A stretch of DNA of 64,000 nt from Terrimicrobiaceae bacterium (GTDB lineage Bacteria; Verrucomicrobiota; Verrucomicrobiia; Chthoniobacterales; Terrimicrobiaceae): assembly GCA_018402345.1 (NCBI GenBank), contig JAGYIV010000008.1, positions 124,001-188,000 of the forward strand. Reading direction: 5' to 3'. A program made the position numbers and the translations under genes. Position 1 is the stretch's first letter; the number at the start of each line of letters is the position of its first letter. Positions 1-10,546 of this stretch are shown in pieces. Below the pieces are notes generated by a model. It saw only the letters and a program-made list of their open reading frames with translations. It was not told the origin of the DNA and searched no databases.

Positions 1-585
1 CTGGAAGCCGAGCAGGTCTTTGCCATCGCCGGTCGGGCTTTTGGAAGGATTGCCATGGCAGGCCATGCAGCTTTTCGACATGATCACCGGGCGGGCGTAG
101 GCGATGACCCCGGCTTCGCGGTCAACAACAAAGACTTCCGGCTTGCCGTCTTTTTCCACGGCGTTCAGCAACTCGCGGTCGAGGTTGCTTTTGGGCGAAT
201 TCTCCTTGTTGCGTGGATTGTCGCGGACGATGCGGAACTCGGTGGAGGTTCCCTCGATGGATTTGCGGACGGCGGCCCAAGCGGCAACGACCGGAACGGT
301 TTTGTAGAAGGTGGTCTCGCGGTAGTTTTCCTTGCCCTTGTATTGGAGTTCGTTTGAAAGCTGCGCGTAGTTGAACGCTCCTGCTTCCGCAAGATCGCCG
401 ATCGAGTCGGTGGTGCTCTCCGCTTGGATGAGCGTGGCACGCATATTGGACTCAATGTCGTGATAGATGATGGTGGTAACCCTGTCGTAGATGACGTAAA
501 GGGACGCGCCGAGGGTCAGGATAATCCCAAGAGCGACAATCAGAAGGATGCGCCCACCAAGTGAGCTGAAAGGGTTTTTAAACAT
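1..585 (-). CDS. Methyl-accepting chemotaxis protein, N-terminal part (runs off the left edge), with periplasmic c-heme motif
   Basis: The first 195 codons are present; the gene continues beyond base 1. Residues about 7-30 form a membrane anchor (RILLIVALGIILTLGASL), followed by a periplasmic region. Near residue 180 is CMACHG, a covalent c-type heme attachment motif, in a context (MSKSCMACHGNPSKSPTGDG) typical of DUF3365/Tll0287-like sensor domains. In that family the domain senses redox or small ligands and is followed by HAMP and signalling domains. Those are outside the window, so the chemoreceptor call is inferred from the heme domain and from the CheX-type and response-regulator genes directly upstream on the same strand. 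A sensor histidine kinase or adenylate cyclase with the same input domain is possible. Confidence 0.65.
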   Translation of the reverse strand, partial: MFKNPFSSLGGRILLIVALGIILTLGASLYVIYDRVTTIIYHDIESNMRATLIQAESTTDSIGDLAEAGAFNYAQLSNELQYKGKENYRETTFYKTVPVVAAWAAVRKSIEGTSTEFRIVRDNPRNKENSPKSNLDRELLNAVEKDGKPEVFVVDREAGVIAYARPVIMSKSCMACHGNPSKSPTGDGKDLLGFQ

Positions 586-641
586 GGTGGAGAGTATTTA
601 AGGAGTTCGCCGCTTTTGGAGGAAGCGAAATGTGCCGGGGG

Positions 642-1883
642 TTAGAATGACGCGCTGGCTGCCGCGCGCGTCGGGTGGATATCGATGGTGTTTTTGCCCT
701 TGAAAGGATTCGGGAGGCTCTTGAGCGAGGCGATCTTGAGGTTCGTCTCGACGATGGTCGGGAGGTTCGGGAGGTTGTCCAGGTCACTGCCGACGATGCG
801 CCATTGGAGGCCGACATTTTCGCATTCCTGCACGATCGAAGTGACCGCGCGGATGATCGGGACTTTGACATCCGAGACGCCGGTGAGATCGATGATGAGC
901 TTGGAGTGCCCGGCATTCACGAAATCGGGGACCTTCGTGCGGGATTGGCGCGCAAGGTCGATCGAACCGACCTCGGAGAGATCAGGAGGAATCGTGACCA
1001 TTTGAACATCCCCTTCGGCGCTGTAAAACACTGGGGTGATATCGAGATCCATGGCGCGGGCGATACGATCGGCGATCTCCGAGGCGTCAAGCGGCTTGGT
1101 GAGCACGCCGGCGAAACCGACATCCTTGGCGTCGTTTTGCTCGAAGGTGGCAGTTTTGACGCACAGCCCGAGGAATGGAATGTTCTTCAGCGCGGGATGC
1201 GAGCGGGCGATGGCGAAAAACTTGAGCGCCGCCTTGTTCGGATAAGCAAGGCTGATCATGACAATGTCGGGCGTCTCCTCGGCGGGAACGTTGCCTGCCA
1301 CCTGTGCCTGCGCAGCCTCGGGACTCGGACAGGAGACGACCTTCCATCCGCGCTTGTCGATTGCCTTCTGGATCGACTCGATAATCGCGGGATGCTCGTC
1401 GACCACGAGCACTTTCAGGGCATCGGTGACCACTCGGGCTTTCTTGTTGGCTGTGGCAACGGGGGCGACCGGTGCCGCCGCGGGCGCTGCGGGAGCGGCT
1501 CCGGACTTCGGCTTGAGGTCGACGATGCGACTCACACGGTCGATCACCGCGGCCTCGGAGAAGGGCTTCACGATATAGTCGCGCACTCCCATCTTGGCGA
1601 TTTTCAGGACGTTCTCCTTGCCGGCCTCGGCGGTGAGCATGATGACGGGGATGTCCTTCAAGGCGGCGTCGGCCTTGAGCTTCGACAGGCACTCCACGCC
1701 GTCCATGACAGGCATGGTCACATCGAGAAGAATGACATCGGGTTTTTCCCTGGCCGCGACCTCGAGACCCTCGGCGCCGTTGCTGGCGAAGACCATCTGG
1801 ACATCATAGGAGCTGAATCCTTTATTAATAAGGGTGTGGATCATGCGACTGTCGTCCACACTGAGAATTTTTGGTGCGCTCAT
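642..1883 (-). CDS. Double-receiver response regulator with C-terminal STAS-like domain
   Basis: 413 residues. Residues 1-130 are a complete CheY-like receiver: acidic pair D10/D11, phospho-acceptor D54 (ILLDVTMPVMDG), T84 and K106 (VKPF). An Ala/Pro-rich linker (about 131-150) leads to a second receiver (about 155-280). In the second, the acceptor Asp is replaced by Ser (DIVMISLAYP) although the TKP lysine is kept, so it is probably a non-phosphorylatable pseudo-receiver. The last ~120 residues resemble a STAS/anti-sigma-antagonist fold (KLIIDLTGVSDVKVPIIRAV). It sits 15 bp downstream of the CheX-type gene on the same strand, suggesting a chemotaxis or motility signalling operon. The C-terminal assignment is the least certain part. 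Confidence 0.75.
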   Translation of the reverse strand: MSAPKILSVDDSRMIHTLINKGFSSYDVQMVFASNGAEGLEVAAREKPDVILLDVTMPVMDGVECLSKLKADAALKDIPVIMLTAEAGKENVLKIAKMGVRDYIVKPFSEAAVIDRVSRIVDLKPKSGAAPAAPAAAPVAPVATANKKARVVTDALKVLVVDEHPAIIESIQKAIDKRGWKVVSCPSPEAAQAQVAGNVPAEETPDIVMISLAYPNKAALKFFAIARSHPALKNIPFLGLCVKTATFEQNDAKDVGFAGVLTKPLDASEIADRIARAMDLDITPVFYSAEGDVQMVTIPPDLSEVGSIDLARQSRTKVPDFVNAGHSKLIIDLTGVSDVKVPIIRAVTSIVQECENVGLQWRIVGSDLDNLPNLPTIVETNLKIASLKSLPNPFKGKNTIDIHPTRAAASASF

Positions 1884-1898
1884 GGTATTTGCTGCTGG

Positions 1899-2384
1899 TT
1901 ATTGAAGAACTGCGAAGACGTGAAGGATAAGGGGGTCCGGGTGGCCTTCCACGGCGAACGAGTTGTTGACACTGATGGTGGCGGACTTTGCGGAAATGGT
2001 GATTTTATCGCCCCGGACCACGGTGGGGATGGTGAGCGAGCAGTTGTAGCCGCGATCGCAGAGCACGGATTTGAGGTTTCCGGTGAACATGTTTGTGAGT
2101 TCCGCAACCACGTCGTTCACATCCTGCTCGCCGGCAGCGCCTCCGAAGATTTTCTCCGTGACCATCTGGCCCAGTGAGGGGGAAAAGGCGGTGTAGACTA
2201 CTCCGTGGACCCGACCGCCGAGGCCGATCGAACCTGAGATCCCCGCGAGCACAGAGGGTTGCGGTGCATGGGCATTCCCTTTGCCGGGAACGGCACCCAA
2301 TCCGGCCATGGTCTGGAGGACTGTGGGAACAAAGTGGTTGATGATCTCGAGGAACATCGTGCTGTCTGGCGTGGGTTGGCTCAT
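1899..2384 (-). CDS. cheX: CheX-type chemotaxis phosphatase
   Basis: 161 residues, the usual length for CheX. It contains the E-x2-N signature of CheC/CheX/FliY phosphatases (E95 and N98 in VVAELTNMFTGNLKSVL), and the preceding GSIGLGGRVHGVVYTAF strand matches the family core. CheX dephosphorylates CheY-P in the cytoplasm and dimerises in characterised homologues. Its partner here is plausibly the receiver protein encoded 15 bp downstream. No CheA or CheW is visible in this window, so the rest of the pathway lies elsewhere. Confidence 0.75.
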   Translation of the reverse strand: MSQPTPDSTMFLEIINHFVPTVLQTMAGLGAVPGKGNAHAPQPSVLAGISGSIGLGGRVHGVVYTAFSPSLGQMVTEKIFGGAAGEQDVNDVVAELTNMFTGNLKSVLCDRGYNCSLTIPTVVRGDKITISAKSATISVNNSFAVEGHPDPLILHVFAVLQ

Positions 2385-2486
2385 CTGGATTTGTGGGTGA
2401 AGTGATAGACCGCAAGCGGACGTCGAAACGGATTGGGGTATAATCCAAAGCCCACCGAACGAGTCAACCCTGATTCCAGACGCCTG

Positions 2487-3128
2487 CTAATCGAGTTCCG
2501 CCGTGTCCACCTGGGCGACGGAGCCATTGAAAAACCACGCCATGCGCTTTCCGTGGACAGGCTCCGCAGGGGTATTGGCCGACCAAGGGGCGCCCGAGAC
2601 GCGGGGGTGCAACCGGTCGGCATCGGAAAATGCCCACGCCGATGGCGGCACCATGGCCAACCGAAGAGGGGAGGATGCCGCGGCGCCGGCGAGGGAGCCC
2701 CATGGATTCAATGTGGCGGCACCGTCCACGACCGCCATGTTCATGACAAAGGTGCGCGAGGTGGCAAGGGCGGCAGCCCCCATGGCCTTGCGGTAGGCCG
2801 GAGGCACAAAGAGGCCGATTGTTTCGGGTTGCGACGGCGTTTCGATCCCGAGATACGGCGCGAGTTCTCGGACCATGCGACCGCTGCGCGCGGGGTCGAG
2901 TTCGGGCAACTGGCCTGGCCAGAGCGGGCCCGGCAGGCTGCCGTTGTGATCGGCGGCATAAGCTGGAATCGCGCTGCCGATGGCGCGCATGTTGCCCATG
3001 GCCTTCGAGCGGTCTGCGGAGGCGCTTGCAATCCCGAAGCCCGCGAGAGCAAGCGCCGCGAGAATGCCGACAATCGCGAGCACGACCAACAACTCGACAA
3101 GAGTGAATGCGGCGCGGCGGCGTGTCAT
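2487..3128 (-). CDS. Type II secretion/type IV pilus-like pseudopilin
   Basis: 213 residues starting MTRRRAAFTLVELLVVLAIVGIL, a prepilin leader and hydrophobic N-methylation helix (the position before Phe is Ala rather than the usual Gly). The remainder has the GNMRAIGSAIPAYAADHNGSLPGP region typical of verrucomicrobial and planctomycetal 'prepilin-type N-terminal cleavage/methylation domain' proteins, which occur in dozens of paralogues per genome. The chosen start overlaps the stop of the dehydrogenase gene by 4 bp (ATGA). The longer upstream reading frame would put 31 residues before the leader and is rejected. Role beyond pseudopilin is unknown. Confidence 0.8.
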   Translation of the reverse strand: MTRRRAAFTLVELLVVLAIVGILAALALAGFGIASASADRSKAMGNMRAIGSAIPAYAADHNGSLPGPLWPGQLPELDPARSGRMVRELAPYLGIETPSQPETIGLFVPPAYRKAMGAAALATSRTFVMNMAVVDGAATLNPWGSLAGAAASSPLRLAMVPPSAWAFSDADRLHPRVSGAPWSANTPAEPVHGKRMAWFFNGSVAQVDTAELD

Positions 3129-4570
3129 TTCACTGCATCCGCCACGCCACCGGCAGGAACAAGCCGAATGATGCGGTCGGGCTGGTTCAGCACGACGTAA
3201 ATGAAGCCATCCGGCCCGCAACGCACATCGCGCACGCGTCCCACCGAACTGTCAAAAACCACCTCATCCTCGACCACCCTGCCCTCGCGCAAGCGCAGGC
3301 GGTGGAGCCCGCCCTTCAGACCGCCAACGAAGAAATCGCGGCTCCATGCGGGAAATTTGTCGCCGTTGTAAAACGCGAGCCCACAGGTCGCGATCGAGGG
3401 GGTCCAGTGGTGCAGCGGCGCATCGATGCCCTCCATTTCAGTCTTCGCCGTGAGAGGCGATCCGTCGTAATTCATGCCAAAACAGACGAGCGGCCAACCG
3501 AAATTCGCACCGTTTCGGATCAAGTTGAACTCATCCCCTCCGCGCGGCCCGTGCTCGGTGGCGTAGATCGCATGGGTTTGCGGATCGACCACGAGCCCCT
3601 GCGGGTTCCTGTGGCCGTAGCTCCAGATCGCCGGGTGGGCGTCGCTCCGGCCTGCAAACGGATTGTCGTCGGGGACACGACCGTCGGGGTGCAATCTGAG
3701 GATCTTGCCGATTGGGACCGAAAGATTCTGGGCTTTCGCGGCGTCTCCTCGGTCGCCGATCGAGAAATACAGGTATCCGCGGTCGAAAACGATACGCGAT
3801 CCGAAATGGACTCCGCGCGTGGTGTGGGTGTCGGGATCGCCCTCGAAGACGGTCTCGCCGTCCACCCAGGCATTGCCGCTCAATCGCCCGCGCGTGACTT
3901 TTGTCATGCTGGTTTTCGTGTCGGGAGAGTCTCCGGGCAGCGGTGCGGAATAGGTGAGATAAATCCAGCCGCTGGTATCAAAGTCCGGCGCTGGCACGAC
4001 ATCGAGCAACCCGCCCTGGCCGTTCGGAACAACCGATGGGGTTCCGGAAACCGGCTCTGGCAGTGGCTTCCAGGCTTCATCGAGAATCTTGAGGCGACCG
4101 CCGCGCTCGGTGACAAGCTTGCGGCCGTCCGGCAGGAAAGCGAGCGCCCAGGGAGTCTCCAATCCGCCGTCGAGCATGGTCTCAAGCAGATAGGATTCAT
4201 GGGTTGTTTTTACAGGAACAGTCGAGGCAGCGGCGGGAACGGGCCTCGCCGCGGGCCGATTTGAGGATTCCTTTTCGCGGATATAGACGACGAGCGAGCG
4301 AATGACCTCCGGCGATAGCGCGCGCTTGAAGCCAGGCATGCCCGCATCGGGAATCCCCTCGGCGATCGCCTGCGAAATGGCCTGGTCAGTGGATCCGTGG
4401 TTCCACAGCCCGTCAGCGAGGCTCCCCCCGGATCCTCCCTGCATGGCGGCGCCGTGACAGGAGGCACAATGCTCCCGGTAAACTTCCTCGACTTTCGTTT
4501 TCACGGCGTGGGCAGGCGCTGCAACAACGCAACAGGCGGCGACGAATGAAAAAAAACGAAGTGCTGGCAT
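3125..4570 (-). CDS. Cytochrome c-fused PQQ-dependent sugar dehydrogenase-type protein
   Basis: 481 residues. A signal peptide (about 1-22, ending AAPAHA) precedes a mono-heme cytochrome c domain with CASCHG (about residues 35-40) and a Met ligand candidate in DAGMPGF. Residues from about 120 form a glucose/sorbosone dehydrogenase (GSDH) six-bladed propeller with the usual landmarks: PWALAFLPDGRKLVTER, GQGGLLDVVPAPDF, SIGDRGD, SYGHRNPQGLVVDP, TEHGPRGGDEFN. The family oxidises aldoses in the periplasm; the fused cytochrome would take the electrons. The substrate cannot be read from sequence, and PQQ dependence is assumed from the family. It is followed by the pseudopilin gene with a 4-bp overlap. 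Confidence 0.85.
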   Translation of the reverse strand: MPALRFFSFVAACCVVAAPAHAVKTKVEEVYREHCASCHGAAMQGGSGGSLADGLWNHGSTDQAISQAIAEGIPDAGMPGFKRALSPEVIRSLVVYIREKESSNRPAARPVPAAASTVPVKTTHESYLLETMLDGGLETPWALAFLPDGRKLVTERGGRLKILDEAWKPLPEPVSGTPSVVPNGQGGLLDVVPAPDFDTSGWIYLTYSAPLPGDSPDTKTSMTKVTRGRLSGNAWVDGETVFEGDPDTHTTRGVHFGSRIVFDRGYLYFSIGDRGDAAKAQNLSVPIGKILRLHPDGRVPDDNPFAGRSDAHPAIWSYGHRNPQGLVVDPQTHAIYATEHGPRGGDEFNLIRNGANFGWPLVCFGMNYDGSPLTAKTEMEGIDAPLHHWTPSIATCGLAFYNGDKFPAWSRDFFVGGLKGGLHRLRLREGRVVEDEVVFDSSVGRVRDVRCGPDGFIYVVLNQPDRIIRLVPAGGVADAVK

Positions 4571-4688
4571 TGCCCCCTGTTACCAAGAACCGGCCCGCTC
4601 TGGCATGGGAAAACAGCCGCGCCGACGCAATTGCCTTCAACTCGATCGGCTCAAGCCGCGGACTTCCCCTGCGATTGTCACGCTTGGA

Positions 4689-5138
4689 TCACAAGCGATT
4701 CACCGTCCAGCGCACGGCGCCGCGCGCACCGATCTCAAGCCACGCCCAACTCGCAGGCGCTCCCTTGTTGGGTTTGCCGACCGTGCCTGGGTTGAGCACG
4801 CGGCACCCCTCCACCATTTCATCCCTCGGCACATGGGTATGTCCGTAAAGCATCACATCGCACGGCGGCAGCCTTCTTGGAGGGATGTGCACCAGATGAA
4901 ACCTCTTCCCGCCGCGCTCGAGATCCAGCGTTTCCGGCAGATCGAGGCCGCAATCGTTGTTGCCAAGCACCGCAAGAAACGGCCTGCCGATCGCGCGGCA
5001 CGCCGCAAGCGTGTCGAGATTGCAAAAATCACCCAAGTGCCAAATCTCATCCGCCTCGCGCAACAACGAGACCAACCCCTCAGGCAGGCGACCATGAGTG
5101 TCGGCGATGACAGCGATGCGGTGCGCCGCGGCTTTCAC
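4689..5138 (-). CDS. YfcE/MJ0936-family metallophosphoesterase
   Basis: 149 residues carrying the calcineurin-like metal-binding motifs: ADTHG (D12, H14), LGDF, GNND and GHTH, ending with the NPGTVGKPNKG segment typical of YfcE-type phosphodiesterases. These cleave phosphodiesters such as bis-pNPP and cyclic nucleotides in vitro; the physiological substrate is unknown. The start overlaps the stop of the upstream hypothetical gene by 4 bp, so the two are probably cotranscribed. Confidence 0.85.
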   Translation of the reverse strand: MKAAAHRIAVIADTHGRLPEGLVSLLREADEIWHLGDFCNLDTLAACRAIGRPFLAVLGNNDCGLDLPETLDLERGGKRFHLVHIPPRRLPPCDVMLYGHTHVPRDEMVEGCRVLNPGTVGKPNKGAPASWAWLEIGARGAVRWTVNRL

Positions 5139-5548
5139 ATCTCGCCGCGCAATGTTTCCAGCGCCATGCGCGCCGCCTCAGCCGGCGCCATGCCATCCAC
5201 ACTGCCGCTCTCGATCCACGCCTCGGTTTTCTTGAATGCCAACTCGACCGCCGGCGCCAACCGCTTCACCTTCGCGACCACAACCGCAGGTTGCACCGGG
5301 CTTCTCAAGGGCGCGGCGGGCTCGGGTTCGCCGTTCAACCAAGCCTCCAACAACGGCCCGATGTCGGCGGGATCCTGGAACTTCTGCCACACTGCATCCT
5401 CGCGACCGGGGTCAATGCTTGCCACAAACTCCTCGGCAAGCGCGAAGCTTGGAGCGTGTCCGTGAATGAATTCGCGGCACTGGTCGCTGTGCATTTTCAA
5501 GCGGCCTTTCGTGCCTGTGCTGTATTTGCGCCCTTCCATACCACTCAT
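5135..5548 (-). CDS. Hypothetical protein, coupled to metallophosphoesterase
   Basis: 137 residues, not recognised. No signal peptide or membrane segment. It has a Pro-rich centre (NGEPEPAAPLRSPVQP) and an amphipathic C-terminal half (KVKRLAPAVELAFKKTEAWIE). The 4-bp overlap with the downstream phosphoesterase and the good codon usage argue that it is real. The start could instead be Met4 or Met19. It is divergent from carB, with only 73 bp between the two starts, so that short gap must hold both promoters. Confidence 0.55.
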   Translation of the reverse strand: MSGMEGRKYSTGTKGRLKMHSDQCREFIHGHAPSFALAEEFVASIDPGREDAVWQKFQDPADIGPLLEAWLNGEPEPAAPLRSPVQPAVVVAKVKRLAPAVELAFKKTEAWIESGSVDGMAPAEAARMALETLRGEM

Positions 5549-5621
5549 CTCATCCGCCGCGCATTTTTAGTCCAACCATTTCGTTGCCCGGCGCGAGGCG
5601 GTTCGCATAGTCTCCCGCCCC

Positions 5622-8830
<3,209 letters not shown>

Positions 8831-8836
8831 CGCCCC

Positions 8837-8938
8837 CGGCGGTCATAGACCGCCGCTACAGACCCACCCGCCTAGGCGCGCCGACGTCCTCGTCGGCACC
8901 TGAATCAATCCTCCGAAGCGGAACCTGGAACAGGTTTA
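8837..8938 (+). repeat. Dispersed modular repeat, copy 1 (modules B+C)
   Basis: Module B is the palindrome GGCGGTCATAGACCGCCGC followed by TACAG. Module C follows: GCGCGCCGACGTCCTCGTCG, then a CCTCCGAAGCGGAACC stretch. The same ~100-bp arrangement recurs at 19600-19702 with only a few differences. The remainder of the 8831-9113 gap shows nothing else apart from the promoter-like sequence just before 9114. Confidence 0.8.
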
Positions 8939-9077
8939 GAGCAACGGCCCTGAGGTTGAGTCGGAATGCGGTCCAAATCACTCTGATTTCCACTACATGC
9001 GCGCCGCGCTGTTGCGCCCCGCCCGGCAAAGCCCATTTGACAATCGCACCCTTTTCATAAGGGCGAAAAACCATGCT

Positions 9078-9107
9078 TTGCATTTTTATCAACTATTTGC
9101 ATAGTAT
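9078..9107 (+). promoter_or_regulatory. Possible sigma-70-type promoter giving a leaderless transcript
   Basis: TTGCAT (9078-9083), 18 bp, then TAGTAT (9102-9107). The -10 ends seven bases before the ATG at 9114, and no Shine-Dalgarno sequence is visible, so transcription would begin at or next to the start codon. TTTGCAT occurs twice (9077-9083 and 9096-9102). Prediction from sequence only. Confidence 0.4.
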
Positions 9108-9113
9108 GGTTAC

Positions 9114-10244
9114 ATGATTGACCGCCCTTTCTGGACCCGCCGCATCGAATCCTCGTGGCGGGAGGCACCGATTGTTTGGCTCAGCGGGGTCCGTCGCTCC
9201 GGCAAAACCACCCTCGCGCAATCCCTCGGAGCGGGCGAATCCCTCTTCGTGAATTGCGATATCCCCGCCGTCGAGGGCATGGTGCGCGATCCCGTGCTGT
9301 TCTTCCAAAACTGCGGTTCCCGGATCGTGGTCTTCGATGAAATCCACCAACTCCGCGATCCCGCCAGACTCCTCAAAATCGGCGCGGACATGTTTCCAAA
9401 AATCAAAATCCTCGCCACCGGATCCTCGACGCTCGCCGCCGGGAAAAAATTCCGCGACACCCTTGCCGGTCGCAAGCGCACCATCCACCTCGTCCCCGTC
9501 ATGCTCGAGGAACTGCCCGATTTCGGAACCACACTCGAGCGCCGATTGTTTCACGGCGGGTTGCCCCAGGCGCTTTTGGCCGAATCCAAAAGCCCGGCAT
9601 TCTATCGCGAGTGGATGGACTCTTTTTTCGCACGCGACATCCAGCGCCTCTTTGGCTTTCGCGACATCAACCGCTTCACCGCGTTCCTCGAATATGTGTT
9701 GCGGCAAAGCGGAGGCCAGTTCGATGTCTCCAAAACCGCCTCGGAACTCGGCATCGCCCGGGCCACGGTGGAAAGCCACCTCCGCGCCCTCGAGACCACC
9801 CACGCCGCCACCTGCGTGCGCCCGTTCCACCGTGGCTCCAGCACGGAACTCGTCAAGCAACCCAAGGTCTATGGATTCGACACCGGCTTCGTGTCCTTCG
9901 TGCGGGGCTGGAATCCCCTCCGCTCGGAGGATCTTGGCGATCTCTGGGAGCATGTGGTTCTCGAAACGCTGCAAGCCCGCCTGCCCGAAACGCCCCCGCT
10001 CTACTGGCGGGACAAACGCGGACGCGAAATCGATTTCGTCATCCCCCGCAACCGCGACGCCGTCGATGCCATCGAGTGCAAATGGAATCCCGACGCGTTC
10101 GATGCCGACGCGCTGGCTGCATTCCGGGCCATCCACCCACGAGGCCGAAACTACCTCGTCAGCCCCGGCACCACGCACCCGCATGTGCGCTCTTCAAAAG
10201 GCTTCGAAATCGAAGTCGTCGATCCCGCAGGAATCCCTGTTTGA
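9114..10244 (+). CDS. AAA ATPase with C-terminal DUF4143-type nuclease-like domain
   Basis: 376 residues. Walker A is SGVRRSGKTT (about 24-33), Walker B is RIVVFDEIHQL (about 70-80), and a sensor-like ATGSS follows. A winged-helix segment (TASELGIARATVESHLRALE) lies near residues 212-232. The C-terminus has a PD-(D/E)XK-like pattern (WRDKRGREIDFVI...AIECKW), as in the DUF4143 family of bacterial and archaeal ATPases. Members are common, mobile and of unknown function. Flanked by dispersed repeats on both sides. Probably monocistronic. Confidence 0.8.
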   Translation: MIDRPFWTRRIESSWREAPIVWLSGVRRSGKTTLAQSLGAGESLFVNCDIPAVEGMVRDPVLFFQNCGSRIVVFDEIHQLRDPARLLKIGADMFPKIKILATGSSTLAAGKKFRDTLAGRKRTIHLVPVMLEELPDFGTTLERRLFHGGLPQALLAESKSPAFYREWMDSFFARDIQRLFGFRDINRFTAFLEYVLRQSGGQFDVSKTASELGIARATVESHLRALETTHAATCVRPFHRGSSTELVKQPKVYGFDTGFVSFVRGWNPLRSEDLGDLWEHVVLETLQARLPETPPLYWRDKRGREIDFVIPRNRDAVDAIECKWNPDAFDADALAAFRAIHPRGRNYLVSPGTTHPHVRSSKGFEIEVVDPAGIPV

Positions 10245-10366
10245 AGTCCCGGACAGCGCACGCGATCCGCAGGGCTTTCTTATTTGGAAATAGATAAGGC
10301 CATGCTGCTCGCCAATGTAGCGAAGCCCGAACAGGCCATCAAATCAACCACCGTCGCCACGCCCTC

Positions 10367-10460
10367 TGTCGCGGCGTCTCTATGAGCGCCGTTCTGCAGA
10401 CTCCCCCCCGACATTCTGCCGCCGTCCTGCCGGCGGTCATAGACCGCCGCGACAGGGGGA
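10367..10460 (+). repeat. Dispersed modular repeat, copy 2 (modules A+B)
   Basis: Module A (TGTCGCGGCGTCTCTATGAG then CGCCGTTC) is followed by module B (CGGCGGTCATAGACCGCCGC). The ATG inside module A opens a reading frame into the downstream ATPase, but that N-terminus would be encoded by a repeat. The 10245-10546 gap otherwise holds only an AT-rich, promoter-like stretch at about 10485-10530. Confidence 0.8.
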
Positions 10461-10546
10461 GGCGCGCTATCGCGCAGACACCAGAAAAATACATTTTATG
10501 GAACATTATTATTGATACTCATAATTATTGGGACAAATTTGCGGGC

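Noticed and set aside
675-2177. 500-codon open frame opposite the double-receiver regulator and cheX
   Set aside because: Antisense to two well-supported genes; no family motif.
10382-10546. N-terminal extension of the DUF234-type ATPase
   Set aside because: Starts inside a dispersed repeat and crosses a promoter-like AT-rich stretch; not homologous to the family.
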